Positions 15,690 through 25,294 of a DNA stretch of 29,783 nucleotides are shown one piece after another. The stretch is from Amylibacter sp. (GTDB taxonomy: Bacteria > Pseudomonadota > Alphaproteobacteria > Rhodobacterales > Rhodobacteraceae): the NCBI GenBank assembly GCA_030625465.1, contig DAOUQS010000001.1:1-29783 (forward strand). Reading direction: 5' to 3'. Within the stretch, counting starts at the first letter, position 1. Each line of letters begins with the position of its first letter. Made by a program: the position numbers and the translations under genes. Under the pieces are notes generated by a model, which worked only from the letters and a program-made list of their open reading frames with translations, ran no database searches and was not told the DNA's origin.

Positions 15690-16883
15690 ATGAGCAAACA
15701 GAAAAATGACCCAACACAATTGATATCCTCGCGATCCCTTGGAATGTCGATTTCCGCCATCAAGGAAATGTCGATCCTAAGCGCGAAAATTCCCGGAGCG
15801 GCTTCGCTTGCATGGGGACTGCCTTCGTTTCCGACACCTGAACCAATCCGGCTTGCGGTTGCACAGGCACTGGAGGATAACGCCCGGATCGGGATGTATA
15901 CCCTACCTGGCGGGTTGCCGGAACTTTGCACGACTGCGGCGCAAGAGCATCAACGCAGAACCGGTATTCAAACTGATCCGGTACGCAACGTAATGATAAC
16001 CGCCGGAAACATGGAAGGATTGAACACGCTTTTTCATGTGATTGTTGATCCGGGGGACGAGGTTATCGTGACCGATCCCGGCTTTGTTTCCCACATTCAA
16101 CAGATCAGGTTCAATGGCGGAACACCCGTTTTCTGGAAAATGGATGAGGCCCGTGGCTGGCAACTGGATATTGATGCATTGCCCTCGCTGATCGGGCCGT
16201 GCACAAAAGCGATTATTCTGGTGTCGCCGTCCAATCCGACCGGCAGTATTCTGACTGAGGAAACATTGCGGGCCGTCGCCGCTATTGCAAAAAAACACGG
16301 GCTACTGATTATTCTTGACGATCCTTACAGTCACTTTACCTACGAAAATCATGATCGGTTTTTCAACCTTGCAGCTGTGCCGGAATATGCTGACAACATT
16401 GCCTATCTCTTCACCTTCTCCAAGGCCTATGCGATGAGTGGCTGGCGGGTTGGGTATATGGTTGTTCCGGCGGCTCTTAAAAACGAGATCGTGAAAATCC
16501 ATGACCTTACAATGATCTGTACGCCCCACATTTCTCAAGTTGCTGCTCTCGCTGCTTTGGCGGCCGAACCTTTACATCTGACGGAATTCCAAATTGCTCT
16601 TGGCCGCCGCCGTGCCCTGATATGCGAACGGCTTGATCGCCTGGTGCATGTGTTTCAGTATGTTCCCCCGGAGGGGGCATATTACGTATTTCCCCGCATT
16701 GTCGCAGAGCATGAGAACGCTGTTGAATTTTCGCATCATCTGCTGGATGACCTTCGAGTGACGGTTACACCGGGCAGTGCCTTTGGCCCATCGGGCGAGC
16801 ATCATGTTCGCATGGCTTATTGCGTAGAGGACGATACGATAAACATCGCTTTCGATCGTTTGGACACATATTTTGGCACCTGA
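15690..16883 (+). CDS. PLP-dependent class I/II aminotransferase
   Basis: A 397-residue fold-type I aminotransferase of normal length. The PLP lysine is K245 in FTFSKAYAMSGWRVGY; SPSNPTGS (Asn182) and the LDDPYSHFTYE segment (Asp211, Tyr213) complete the cofactor site. The C-terminal HHVRMAYC segment carries the substrate-carboxylate arginine. GAGG precedes the ATG. Amino-acid specificity cannot be read. The nearby amino-acid dehydrogenase and branched-chain-type dehydrogenase genes make amino-acid catabolism a reasonable inference. Confidence 0.9.
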   Translation: MSKQKNDPTQLISSRSLGMSISAIKEMSILSAKIPGAASLAWGLPSFPTPEPIRLAVAQALEDNARIGMYTLPGGLPELCTTAAQEHQRRTGIQTDPVRNVMITAGNMEGLNTLFHVIVDPGDEVIVTDPGFVSHIQQIRFNGGTPVFWKMDEARGWQLDIDALPSLIGPCTKAIILVSPSNPTGSILTEETLRAVAAIAKKHGLLIILDDPYSHFTYENHDRFFNLAAVPEYADNIAYLFTFSKAYAMSGWRVGYMVVPAALKNEIVKIHDLTMICTPHISQVAALAALAAEPLHLTEFQIALGRRRALICERLDRLVHVFQYVPPEGAYYVFPRIVAEHENAVEFSHHLLDDLRVTVTPGSAFGPSGEHHVRMAYCVEDDTINIAFDRLDTYFGT

Positions 16884-17063
16884 GATAGCAATAGAACAAA
16901 CCTGCTGCATAAGGCTATGTCAGGCAAAAAATTGAAAGGGGGCTGGGCGGTTTCTTATGGCAGCTTGCGCTATTGCTAAACCAACAAGCCCTAATCTGCC
17001 CAGACAACCAAACAATGCGGCCAAAATGACGGTTCCCCTAACTGGCTTAATCTGATTAGCTGA

Positions 17064-18268
17064 CCAAGGAACCCCGACCTAAGAAGTGCGTATAATATAG
17101 AGCTGGCTCTTGTTCTCATCACACTCGGCACCCTATTCGTGGCAGGGCTCGCGATCCATGAAATCGGTAAGCGCAGCCGATTGCCACGGGTAACTTTATT
17201 AATAGGATGCGGGATTATCGCCGGTGGCTCGGGTTTTGACGTAATCCCGGCAGAGATTGAAGCTTGGTACGAATTTCTGTCGATTATGGCACTGACGATG
17301 GTCGCCTTTTTGCTTGGTGGTTCGCTTACAAAGAAAAACCTACAGGCACATGGCAAATCAATTTTGCTGGTTTCGCTATCTATCGTCATTGTTACGCTTT
17401 TGCTGGTTAGTCTGGGACTTTGGCTTTTGGGGCTGGATATTGAACTCGCCTTGCTTCTTGGCGCGATCGCGACCGCCACTGACCCGGCTGCAACGCAGGA
17501 TGCTATCCGCCAGTCTGGAATAAAAAATGCTTTTACCGACACTCTGAAGGGGATTGTGGCGATTGATGATGCCTGGGGCCTGATCGCCTTCAGTATTATG
17601 ATTGCGTTGGTGCATCAGCTTGGCGGTAATGGCGGCATTCAGATGCTGTCCGGTATTGTGCGGGATCTGGGCGGTTCGGTTCTACTTGGTGCTGTGATAG
17701 GCTTCCCTGCGGCTGTTCTTACCGGTCGCCTGACAGAGGGCGAACCGCTGCAAATCGAAGCGCTCGCATTGGTTTTCCTGACGGCCGGGCTTTCGATCTG
17801 TCTGGAGCTTTCCTACCTGATTACAGGAATGACCGTCGGCATGATTATCGTGAACCGGGCTCGCCACCACACACGGGCCTTTCATGAAATCGAGCATATC
17901 CAATGGCCGTTCATGATCCTGTTTTTTATCCTCGCAGGCGCATCTCTGGAAATTTCAACTATTGCTGAAGTCGGAATGTTTGGACTGGCATATATGGTTT
18001 TCAGATTCATATACCGTGTTGCCGGCGGTTGGATAGGCGCGGTATTGGTGGCGCGCCAATGGGCGAGCGCCCATGGTTCGGTATTGCCCTGATGCCACAG
18101 GCCGGGGTCGCGATAGGTATGGCTCTGGTCGCCAGCAAACAATTCCCTGACTGGTCCGAAACGATCATGGCGCTGGCTATCGGAACAACGATTGCATTTG
18201 AAGTCCTCGGGCCCGTCGCAACGCTTTTTGCAATTAATCGGGTGAATAAACCAAAAAGGTGTGACTGA
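17064..18268 (+). pseudogene. Na+/H+ antiporter (CPA family), disrupted at both ends
   Basis: Coding sequence for a cation/proton antiporter: LALVLITLGTLFVAGLAIHE, ATATDPAATQDAIR (the conserved transport Asp region) and VAIDDAWGLIAFSI. Two defects are visible. First, the homologous first helix is open from 17064 but has no start codon; the first usable one is a GTG at 17139 inside the helix. Second, the frame breaks near 18057-18060: it reads ARQ then stops at 18092, while the frame reached by restoring one base continues MGERPWFGIALMPQAGVAIG to a stop at 18268, exactly the expected C-terminal helices. A one-base deletion explains it. It could also be a sequencing error. It converges with the TauE-like gene. 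Confidence 0.75.
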
Positions 18269-18318
18269 GCGCGTTTGCACAAAGCCGACTTTCCGGTGTT
18301 GATCAGCACCTTTGCGCG

Positions 18319-19086
18319 TCAATTTGGTAAAGCATGCTCTAAAATCCAGAGCAAAAGACCGCAAGTGCTTAAGACCAGCAAAAGCCACAAAATGGCGGTT
18401 CTGAAGGTTTTGGGATGCGTCGTCCCAAACCGCTTTGATCCAAGCCAGACTCCAAGTCCAAGCAAGGGAAGTGTTGCTAAAATTCGGTTAACAGTAAGGT
18501 CATCATAAAACCCTGATGAGATGAGAATACCGCCTGCCCAGATATCTGCAACAAACAAGTAGGTGATCATCGTTGCCCGGATACTCGCAACTTTTTCATC
18601 AGTCAGGGTGAAAAATAGTGCCAGAGCAAGGCCGCTTAAAGCAGTTGCTCCGTTGACGACGCCTACTGCGAACCCCGCCAATGCGAAACTCCATAACGGC
18701 AATCCAAGTGGTCGATTGCGCGAAAAAATCAGGACAATACTCGCAACCAAGATAAGCACCAGAACCGAAACGCGTAGGGGGGCTTCGGGCAGTTCCAGTA
18801 ACAGATAAACGCCTATCGGGGTTCCGATGAAACCCGTAATCAGAAGAACGCCAAGGCTCCTCCATCTGATATCAGAGTAAATTCCGCGTGCTTGCCCAAA
18901 GGAAGCGATCACTTCCAGCGCAATAGACAAAGGAACAATTTCAATTACTGGCAGAAATAGTGTTAACCCTACAAAGAGGATTGCCGTAAAGCCAAAGCCA
19001 GAAAAACCGCGTATAAAAGATGCCACAAACAGGATGAATCCGCACCAAATCAACTCTGGAAATGAGAGAGCAAGGATCGTCATCAT
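18319..19086 (-). CDS. TauE/SafE (TSUP) family membrane exporter
   Basis: A 255-residue polytopic membrane protein with about eight hydrophobic helices. Family signatures are FIRGFSGFGFTAILFVGL in the N-terminal repeat and GFAVGVVNGATALSG in the second repeat. Members move sulfite, sulfoacetate or other organic anions; the substrate here is unknown. It starts 8 bp after the stop of the amino-acid dehydrogenase gene, so it is the last gene of that operon, perhaps exporting an acid product of branched-chain catabolism (inference). Ribosome-binding site weak; a double ATG marks the start. Confidence 0.85.
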   Translation of the reverse strand: MMTILALSFPELIWCGFILFVASFIRGFSGFGFTAILFVGLTLFLPVIEIVPLSIALEVIASFGQARGIYSDIRWRSLGVLLITGFIGTPIGVYLLLELPEAPLRVSVLVLILVASIVLIFSRNRPLGLPLWSFALAGFAVGVVNGATALSGLALALFFTLTDEKVASIRATMITYLFVADIWAGGILISSGFYDDLTVNRILATLPLLGLGVWLGSKRFGTTHPKTFRTAILWLLLVLSTCGLLLWILEHALPN

Positions 19087-19094
19087 ATAAACAC

Positions 19095-20201
19095 TTAGAA
19101 AGACCGTTTCAGGGCCATTGCCTCGCGAACGCGGGCTTTGGCGATTGCATTTGCTATCCAGCGCGGAGGAACCCCGCGATCACGGGCCTGTTTCAGAACT
19201 TCGGCTGTGTTTCGCCTGATTTTGGCGGCAATTTCATTCATTGCCTGCATTTGCGAACCGTCGTGGTATTCCACAGTCGCGCAGATAACGCCACCTGCAT
19301 TTGCGATGAAATCCGGAATAACAAGTATGCCGCGCTGATGCAGGATTTCCTCGGCTTCAACAGTAGCGGGAATGTTTGCCCCCTGTATCATCAGTTTTGC
19401 CTTTATATCCCGGGCATTCTCAGCGGTGATCACATCCGGTCTGGCGGCCGGGATCAGGATATCACAGGCAGCCGTGATCACAGCTTTTCTGTGAGCAACC
19501 TCGGCACCATCAAGATCGGTGACGCTTTTGCCATCGGCTTTAAGTGCCAGAAGCTGAGTAAGAGGCAGGCCGTTTGGATCAAACACCGCTCCACGGGAGT
19601 CTGCAACCGCCACAAGTTTTGCGCCCTTTTCCACAAGAAAGTGCGCTGCGTGTTTGCCAACTGCACCAAAACCCTGGATTGCCACCGCAGCCCCATCCAG
19701 CTGCAGGTCACAAAACTCTTGCGCGGCTTCGGCGGTGACAGCGATGCCAAAACCGGTTGCGCCGATTTCGTCAAGCGGGATGCCGCCGATAATACGAGGC
19801 AGACCAGCCGCGCGCGAAATCTCGTCATGCAGCCAGGCCATACAGGTTTCGTTCGTGCCCATATCTGGGCCGGGAATATAGTCTTTGACCTGATCGATGG
19901 CAGATGCGAAGGCGCGTATCAGGTGTTGCTTTTCAGCGTCTGGCATCGCCGGATCTGCAAATATGACCGACTTGCCGCCACCATGCGGTAAACCTGCGGC
20001 GGCGTTCTTCAGGGTCATTGCCCGTGCAAGTCTGGCACATTCTTGCAATGAGACATCCAGCGCCATCCTGATCCCACCGATAGCCGGTCCGGCAGCGATG
20101 TTGTCAATGACAACGATGGCTCGCAATCCGGCGGCAGGGTTGTTGATGTGGATGACTTTTTCAGGGCCAAGATCGTCGGTCAGAGCAAATATGTCAGTCA
20201 A
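19095..20201 (-). CDS. Glu/Leu/Phe/Val dehydrogenase (leucine-dehydrogenase-like)
   Basis: About 368 residues. The substrate lysine loop is GLPHGGGKSVIF (Lys near 77); the PGPDMGTNE motif carries the catalytic Asp; the Rossmann motif is IQGFGAVGKHAAHFLVEKGA. It would oxidatively deaminate a branched-chain or aromatic amino acid to a 2-oxoacid, supplying the dehydrogenase complex encoded upstream. Start choice: an in-frame TTG at 20201 has AAAGGA 7 nt upstream and overlaps the E2 stop by 8 nt; a TTG at 20219 has no such site. So this gene probably uses a TTG start and translational coupling. Confidence 0.9.
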   Translation of the reverse strand: MTDIFALTDDLGPEKVIHINNPAAGLRAIVVIDNIAAGPAIGGIRMALDVSLQECARLARAMTLKNAAAGLPHGGGKSVIFADPAMPDAEKQHLIRAFASAIDQVKDYIPGPDMGTNETCMAWLHDEISRAAGLPRIIGGIPLDEIGATGFGIAVTAEAAQEFCDLQLDGAAVAIQGFGAVGKHAAHFLVEKGAKLVAVADSRGAVFDPNGLPLTQLLALKADGKSVTDLDGAEVAHRKAVITAACDILIPAARPDVITAENARDIKAKLMIQGANIPATVEAEEILHQRGILVIPDFIANAGGVICATVEYHDGSQMQAMNEIAAKIRRNTAEVLKQARDRGVPPRWIANAIAKARVREAMALKRSF

Positions 20202-21330
20202 TGGGCATTCCTTTTGCAATTGTGCTGGGTGCTTCGAGATCGGCGCGCACAGCGGAAAGGAACCGCGCCGCCTCGCCGCCGGTTACGGCGCGGTGATCAA
20301 ACGTCAGCGATAAAGGCAGCATCCGTCGCACCGCCGGTGCGCCCTCTGCCACAACATATGCATCAGATATCCGCCCAGCCCCAAGGATCGCCACCTGTGG
20401 CGGCATAATGACCAGGGCCGCATGTTCGCCGCCGATCATACCGAAATTGGACAGGGTGATTGTTGCACCCTTCATTTGCCTCGGCAGGACGGAACGGGCT
20501 TCAATTGCTGATCTGAGCGCTGCAATCTGGGCCGGGACATCCCCAGCACTTTCTACCGAACGCAACACCGGTGCAAAAAGCCCGTCCGGCGTGTCGACCG
20601 CAAGGGCAAGGTCAACACGGTCAAGAAGCTGTCGGCGGGTTCCGTCGAACCAGGCGTTCAGGGCCGGTTCTTTTTTGCAGGCCACCGCAATTGCATGGAT
20701 AAGGCGTGGTGTCGGTGCTTCACTGGGCAACCAGCTGTGAATATCAACGCGATCAGTAATTGTTGCAGGGACAACATTCGCATGTGATTTTGCCATCGCG
20801 GTTGCCATTGCCCGACGCACCCCGCGCAGCTCTTCTCCTTGGTTCATATCAGCGGCGGTTGCCGACAGAATGTCGTTGGTTAGAATTGCGCCATCAGGCC
20901 CGCTGCCAGATACCGACGACAGCTCAATCCCCTTTTCCCGCGCCAGTTTTCGCACCGCCGGCGTCGCTTTTGCGGTAACTTGAGGGGTTGTAGGTGCTTT
21001 CGGCGGTAGCACCATAGAAGCTGGTTTCAAGCTTTTGGGTGCCGCCTTTTCCCGGTTGGACAAATCACCAACAATTGCCCCGGTGTCTTCGGCTTTGTCG
21101 GTTGTGATCTCGACCAGTGGCGCCCCGGTTTTAACGATATCGCCTGCTTCGGCCATAAGTGCTTTGACAACCCCCGAAAACGGTGCCGGAATTTCGACAA
21201 CGGCTTTGTCGGTTTCCACCGAAACCAACGGTTGGTCAGTGGTGATGTGATCCCCCACTGAAACCTGCCAGATAACAATTTCTGCCTCTTGCAGGCCTTC
21301 GCCAAGATCCGGAAGAGAAAAGATGGTCAT
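20194..21330 (-). CDS. Dihydrolipoamide acyltransferase (E2) of a 2-oxoacid dehydrogenase
   Basis: A 378-residue E2 with one lipoyl domain (VSVETDKAVVEIPAPFSG, lipoyl Lys42), a peripheral-subunit-binding domain (ATPAVRKLAREKGIELSSVS) and a catalytic acyltransferase domain ending SLTFDHRAVTGGEAARFL. The catalytic motif is DHRAVTGG where most E2 proteins have DHRxxDG; the His is kept and the Asp is Thr. Start ATG overlaps the E1 beta stop by 4 nt. It moves the acyl group from E1 to CoA; by company with the E1 type, probably a branched-chain complex (bkd-like). E3 must come from elsewhere. Confidence 0.92.
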   Translation of the reverse strand: MTIFSLPDLGEGLQEAEIVIWQVSVGDHITTDQPLVSVETDKAVVEIPAPFSGVVKALMAEAGDIVKTGAPLVEITTDKAEDTGAIVGDLSNREKAAPKSLKPASMVLPPKAPTTPQVTAKATPAVRKLAREKGIELSSVSGSGPDGAILTNDILSATAADMNQGEELRGVRRAMATAMAKSHANVVPATITDRVDIHSWLPSEAPTPRLIHAIAVACKKEPALNAWFDGTRRQLLDRVDLALAVDTPDGLFAPVLRSVESAGDVPAQIAALRSAIEARSVLPRQMKGATITLSNFGMIGGEHAALVIMPPQVAILGAGRISDAYVVAEGAPAVRRMLPLSLTFDHRAVTGGEAARFLSAVRADLEAPSTIAKGMPID

Positions 21331-22307
21331 GAGAACTCCATCACGTTACGGGCGGCATCCATAATGCGTGCAGTATCCGGCATGTAATGCGCCTCTAGCC
21401 TTAAGTAGGGCATCACGGTGTCAAATCCAGTCACGCGCTTAATCGGGGCAAGCAGGCTGGTTAGGCAATGTTCGGCCAGATCGGCCGAGATTTCAGCCCC
21501 AAGGCCAGCGGTCAAAGGAGCTTCGTGTACAATCACACACCGGCCGGTTTTTTCGACCGAAGCGCGGATTGTAGCCCGGTCAATCGGTTTGAGGGTGGCG
21601 AGGTCAATCAACTCAACTGAAATGCCGCTCTCGGCCAGTTGTAAGGTGGCTTCAGTTACATCCTTAACCATCGCACCCCAAGTGACGATCGTTAAGTCCG
21701 TGCCCTCTTGCAACACAAAAGCCTTGTCAAGCGGTAGGGCCTCGCCAGTATCCTCCACCGCCTCGCTGGTTGAACGGTAAAGCCGCTTGGGCTCCAGAAA
21801 TACCACGGGGTCGGGGTCACGGATGGCCGCCAGCAGCAAACCATATGCACGGGCTGGTGCGCTGGGAATAACCACTCTGAGGCCGGGAATATGTGCCAGC
21901 AAAGCCTCTATACTTTCGGAGTGATGCTCGGGTGCCTTGATCCCGCCGCCATAGGGCGCACGCAGAACCATCGGGCAGGTCAAGCGCCCGCGGGTGCGGT
22001 TGCGCAAGCGCGAGGCGTGATTAGCCATCTGATCTAGTGCTGGATAGATAAAGCCGGTAAACTGGATTTCCGCTACAGGGCGTAATCCATGCGCCGCCGC
22101 ACCAACCGCCATGCCTGCTATCAAAGCTTCAGAAAGCGGCGTGTCGCGAACCCGGGATGAGCCAAAGCGCTGGAATAGCCCGTCGGTTGCCCGGAAAACG
22201 CCACCATCAATACCCACATCTTCACCGAAAATAATTATGTCCGGATCTTCCTCCATGGCGCGGGATAGGGCAGCGCGGATGGCCTCGATCATTGTCAGTT
22301 CAGCCAT
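21327..22307 (-). CDS. 2-oxoacid dehydrogenase E1 component, beta subunit
   Basis: A 326-residue E1 beta (transketolase-like pyrimidine and C-terminal domains): MAELTMIEAIRAALSRAMEE, IIFGEDVGIDGGVF with the cofactor Glu, RDTPLSEALIAGMAVGAAAH, and LRAPYGGGIKAPEHHSES. The annotated frame is open to 22592, but MAELTM at 22307 is the family start and lies 8 nt inside the E1 alpha stop, with GAGGCGGAAA just upstream. Pairs with E1 alpha in a heterotetramer that decarboxylates a 2-oxoacid on thiamine diphosphate. Confidence 0.92.
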   Translation of the reverse strand: MAELTMIEAIRAALSRAMEEDPDIIIFGEDVGIDGGVFRATDGLFQRFGSSRVRDTPLSEALIAGMAVGAAAHGLRPVAEIQFTGFIYPALDQMANHASRLRNRTRGRLTCPMVLRAPYGGGIKAPEHHSESIEALLAHIPGLRVVIPSAPARAYGLLLAAIRDPDPVVFLEPKRLYRSTSEAVEDTGEALPLDKAFVLQEGTDLTIVTWGAMVKDVTEATLQLAESGISVELIDLATLKPIDRATIRASVEKTGRCVIVHEAPLTAGLGAEISADLAEHCLTSLLAPIKRVTGFDTVMPYLRLEAHYMPDTARIMDAARNVMEFS

Positions 22308-23364
22308 TTTCCGCCTCTTCAGCAAAAGCCGCAATATCTGCCGGTGCCTTGGCAAACAGCGTGTCGAACATCGCGCGTGCTGGTTCAGGTGCGGTTGCAA
22401 GGTAGGTATCGGTTGCGACTTCAACCTCTTCTTTGCAAGTTCGCAAAAGCAACTGCTCGTCCTCTTTCGTCCAGCCATGTGTGGCCACAAGATGGTTGCG
22501 CAGCCGGACAAGTGGCTCCTGCTGCCAATGAGCACTGACTTCCGCATCTTCCCGGTAACGGCTGGCATCATCTGCGGTTGTGTGATCACCAAGCCGGTAG
22601 CTCAGACATTCAATCAGCATCCCACCCTTGCCGGCACGGGCCCGGGTCAAGGCCCGTGCGACAATTGCTTGGACCGCAATCACGTCGTTGCCGTCAACCT
22701 GTTCACCGGGAATTCCACAAGCAATTGCTTTCTGGGCAAGGGTTTTTGCCGCAGTCTGGTCTTCGCGCGGGACGGATATGGCCCATTGATTATTGTTGAT
22801 GACAAACACCACCGGCAGGTTCCAGGCTCCGACGACATTCATTGCCTCGTAGAAGTCCCCTTTCGAGGTTGCCCCGTCCCCGGCAACCACAACCGCAGCA
22901 CCCGGATCGCCTTTTTGTACCTTTGCCAGCGCTACACCGGCAGCCTGTGGAAATTGCGAGGCCACGGGAATGCATACGGGAAAATCCTGTCGCGATTTTG
23001 CAAAATCATTGCCACGTTCGTCTCCGCCCCAATAAAGGAACAACTCTTTCAGGGATACCCCGCGCCACAATTGTGCTCCGTGTTCGCGGAAAGAGGGCAG
23101 AAAGACATCATCATCGGTCATCGCGCTGGCAACGCCTACGCCGATGGCCTCTTGACCTAGGCTTGAGGCATATGTGCCAAGCTGACCGGTTCGTTGCAGC
23201 GCAATCGCTTTGCTGTCAAAGGTGCGGGTTTTAACCATTGCTGAATACAGTGCCACAAGTGTATCTTTGTTGCGGGCAAATTCCGGCAGATCTCCGATTG
23301 GCTTTCCCGCCGCATCAAGAAAAGCACTGCAACTTATCTGGAAACCGGCAGAACGGGTTGGCAT
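22300..23364 (-). CDS. 2-oxoacid dehydrogenase E1 component, alpha subunit (branched-chain type)
   Basis: A 354-residue E1 alpha. The thiamine-diphosphate motif runs from AGDGATSKGDFYEAMN to NLPVVFVINNNQWAISVPR. The phosphorylation-loop segment YRLGDHTTADDASRYR is closer to branched-chain (bkd) than to pyruvate dehydrogenases, where a GHSxSDP form is usual. GAGGA precedes the ATG, three bases after the acyl-CoA synthetase stop. Likely substrates are the 2-oxoacids from valine, leucine and isoleucine; this is from motif and context, not certain. Confidence 0.92.
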   Translation of the reverse strand: MPTRSAGFQISCSAFLDAAGKPIGDLPEFARNKDTLVALYSAMVKTRTFDSKAIALQRTGQLGTYASSLGQEAIGVGVASAMTDDDVFLPSFREHGAQLWRGVSLKELFLYWGGDERGNDFAKSRQDFPVCIPVASQFPQAAGVALAKVQKGDPGAAVVVAGDGATSKGDFYEAMNVVGAWNLPVVFVINNNQWAISVPREDQTAAKTLAQKAIACGIPGEQVDGNDVIAVQAIVARALTRARAGKGGMLIECLSYRLGDHTTADDASRYREDAEVSAHWQQEPLVRLRNHLVATHGWTKEDEQLLLRTCKEEVEVATDTYLATAPEPARAMFDTLFAKAPADIAAFAEEAENG

Positions 23365-23367
23365 ATC

Positions 23368-25074
23368 TTATTCCTCTTTCAGGCTGGCCAGTTCTTTGGC
23401 CATCTGCTCACGCATGATGAATTTCTGCACCTTGCCGGTGATTGTCATCGGATAACTGTCGACGAATTTGATATATCTCGGGATCTTAAAATGTGCGATT
23501 TTGCCTTTGCAGAAATCACGAATTTCGTCAGCAGTGGCGCTGTGACCTTCACGCAACTTGATCCAAGCGCAGACTTCTTCGCCGTATTTTTCATCCGGGG
23601 CACCGATAACCTCTACCTGTTCAATGGCCGGGTGGGTATAAAGGAAATCCTCGATCTCGCGCGGAAAGATGTTTTCGCCGCCCCGGATCAGCATATCCTT
23701 GATCCGCCCGACAATCTGGAAATACCCCGCGTCATCCACCATCGCGATGTCGCCGCTGGCGATCCAGCGGGCCTCGTCAATAGCCTTGGCGGTTTTTTCG
23801 GGGTCGTTCCAGTATTTCGGCATGACGCAGTAACCACGGGTCAAAAGTTCGCCAGCGGTGCCGTGCGGGGTGACGCGGCCTTCGGGATCGACCACTTTGA
23901 TTTCTGTGTGCGGCAGAACCCGGCCAACCGTTTCGACCCGGCGGTTAACAGGATCATCCACCGAGGTCTGTGTGCTGACCGGGCCGGTTTCGGTCATGCC
24001 ATATGCGATGGTGATTTGGGTCATGTGCATCTCATCCATGATCCGTTTCATCAGTTCGGCCGGACAAGGGGCTCCGGCGATGATACCAGTGCGCAGGCTG
24101 GAAAGGTCATGTTTTGCAAAACCGGGCACATCAAGGGCAGCAATAAACATGGTGGGCACCCCGTGGAACACAGTGCAACGCTCATTCTCGACCACCTCTA
24201 TCGCGGCAGCGGCATCAAACCCGGCCGAGGCAAATACCATTGTGGCACCATGTGCCACACAGCAAAGTGTGCCAAGCACCATACCAAAACAATGGTACAT
24301 CGGCACGGGAATGCACATGCGATCAATATAGGTCAGTTTCATCTGCAAACCGGCGAAATAGGCATTGTTAACAATGTTATGGTGTGAAAGGGTCGCCGCT
24401 TTTGGCCGACCCGTGGTGCCGCTGGTAAACTGTATGTTAATTGGATCGTCGAATTGCAGTTCAGTCACAAGGTCACGAACCCTTTGCCGGGCAGCATCGG
24501 TCGCGCTTTGCATTACACTAGCGTAAGTCAGCGTCCCTGTTGTTGCGACCTTGCCCAAGGTAATGAGCCAACGCAGACTCGGTACTTTTTCCGCCTTTAG
24601 TGTGCCTGGTGTAGCTTTCGCCAGTTCCGGCATCAGCTCGGCCAGCATCGCAAGATAGTCGCTGGTCTTGAAATTTGGAACAAAGATTAGGGCCTTGACC
24701 TCCACCTGATTAAGCGCGAACTCCAGTTCCGAAAGCCGATAAGCTGGATTAACATTCACAAGGATCAGCCCAGCCTTGGCGGTTGCGAACTGCAGAACCA
24801 CCCATTCGGCCAAATTGGGTGCCCAGACTCCGACACGGTCACCGGGCTCTAGACCGAGTGCGATCAGCCCTGCCGCCATTTCGTCTGCCTGCCGGTTCAG
24901 GTCGCTGTAGGTCCAGCACACATCCTGATACGGAACGACGAGTGCATCGTTTTTGGGGTATTTAGCAGCGGTTCGTGAAAGCAGATTGCCAACAGTCAGC
25001 CCCATCAACGGAATATCGGAGACCCCGTGTGCGTAACTGTATGTAGATTGAGCCGATTGGTTGATAGGCGACAT
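23368..25074 (-). CDS. AMP-forming acyl-CoA synthetase
   Basis: A 568-residue member of the ANL superfamily, long/medium-chain acyl-CoA synthetase type. The ATP loop is QFTSGTTGRPKAATLSH (about 215-231); the adenylate motif is YGMTETGPVS; the hinge is GRIKDMLIRGGENIFPREIE; the catalytic lysine is in MTITGKVQKFIMRE. It activates a carboxylic acid to acyl-AMP and then acyl-CoA. AAGGAG precedes the start. It is the first gene of the operon and has a ~220-bp upstream region (25075-25294) in which I saw no FNR-type site or clear promoter. Confidence 0.92.
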   Translation of the reverse strand: MSPINQSAQSTYSYAHGVSDIPLMGLTVGNLLSRTAAKYPKNDALVVPYQDVCWTYSDLNRQADEMAAGLIALGLEPGDRVGVWAPNLAEWVVLQFATAKAGLILVNVNPAYRLSELEFALNQVEVKALIFVPNFKTSDYLAMLAELMPELAKATPGTLKAEKVPSLRWLITLGKVATTGTLTYASVMQSATDAARQRVRDLVTELQFDDPINIQFTSGTTGRPKAATLSHHNIVNNAYFAGLQMKLTYIDRMCIPVPMYHCFGMVLGTLCCVAHGATMVFASAGFDAAAAIEVVENERCTVFHGVPTMFIAALDVPGFAKHDLSSLRTGIIAGAPCPAELMKRIMDEMHMTQITIAYGMTETGPVSTQTSVDDPVNRRVETVGRVLPHTEIKVVDPEGRVTPHGTAGELLTRGYCVMPKYWNDPEKTAKAIDEARWIASGDIAMVDDAGYFQIVGRIKDMLIRGGENIFPREIEDFLYTHPAIEQVEVIGAPDEKYGEEVCAWIKLREGHSATADEIRDFCKGKIAHFKIPRYIKFVDSYPMTITGKVQKFIMREQMAKELASLKEE

Positions 25075-25294
25075 TTCATCTCCTTAACGTACATTTGCCC
25101 CTTTTTTGAGAGGTGAAACTCAACGCATCTCTAAATTAGGGTATGCTTTTTTAGTGATTTATTCAAGTCTCAAGACAGCTTCTTCAAAGGCGTTTGACTG
25201 AAGCGCATTCAACCTACAGAAACAATGCATTTTTCCACAGTGTTGTCAGGTATGGTTTAAATCCTCCATCGTACCAAATCTAAAAAAGGCGACA

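Noticed and set aside
17091..17096. TATAAT as a promoter -10 element
   Set aside because: It lies inside sequence homologous to the antiporter N-terminus and has no suitable -35 partner.
16991..17542. 183-codon minus-strand frame
   Set aside because: Antisense of the antiporter sequence, no independent support.
18292..18310. GGTGTTGATCAGCACCTTT as a terminator between convergent genes
   Set aside because: Stem without a proper loop and only three T residues; not convincing as an intrinsic terminator.
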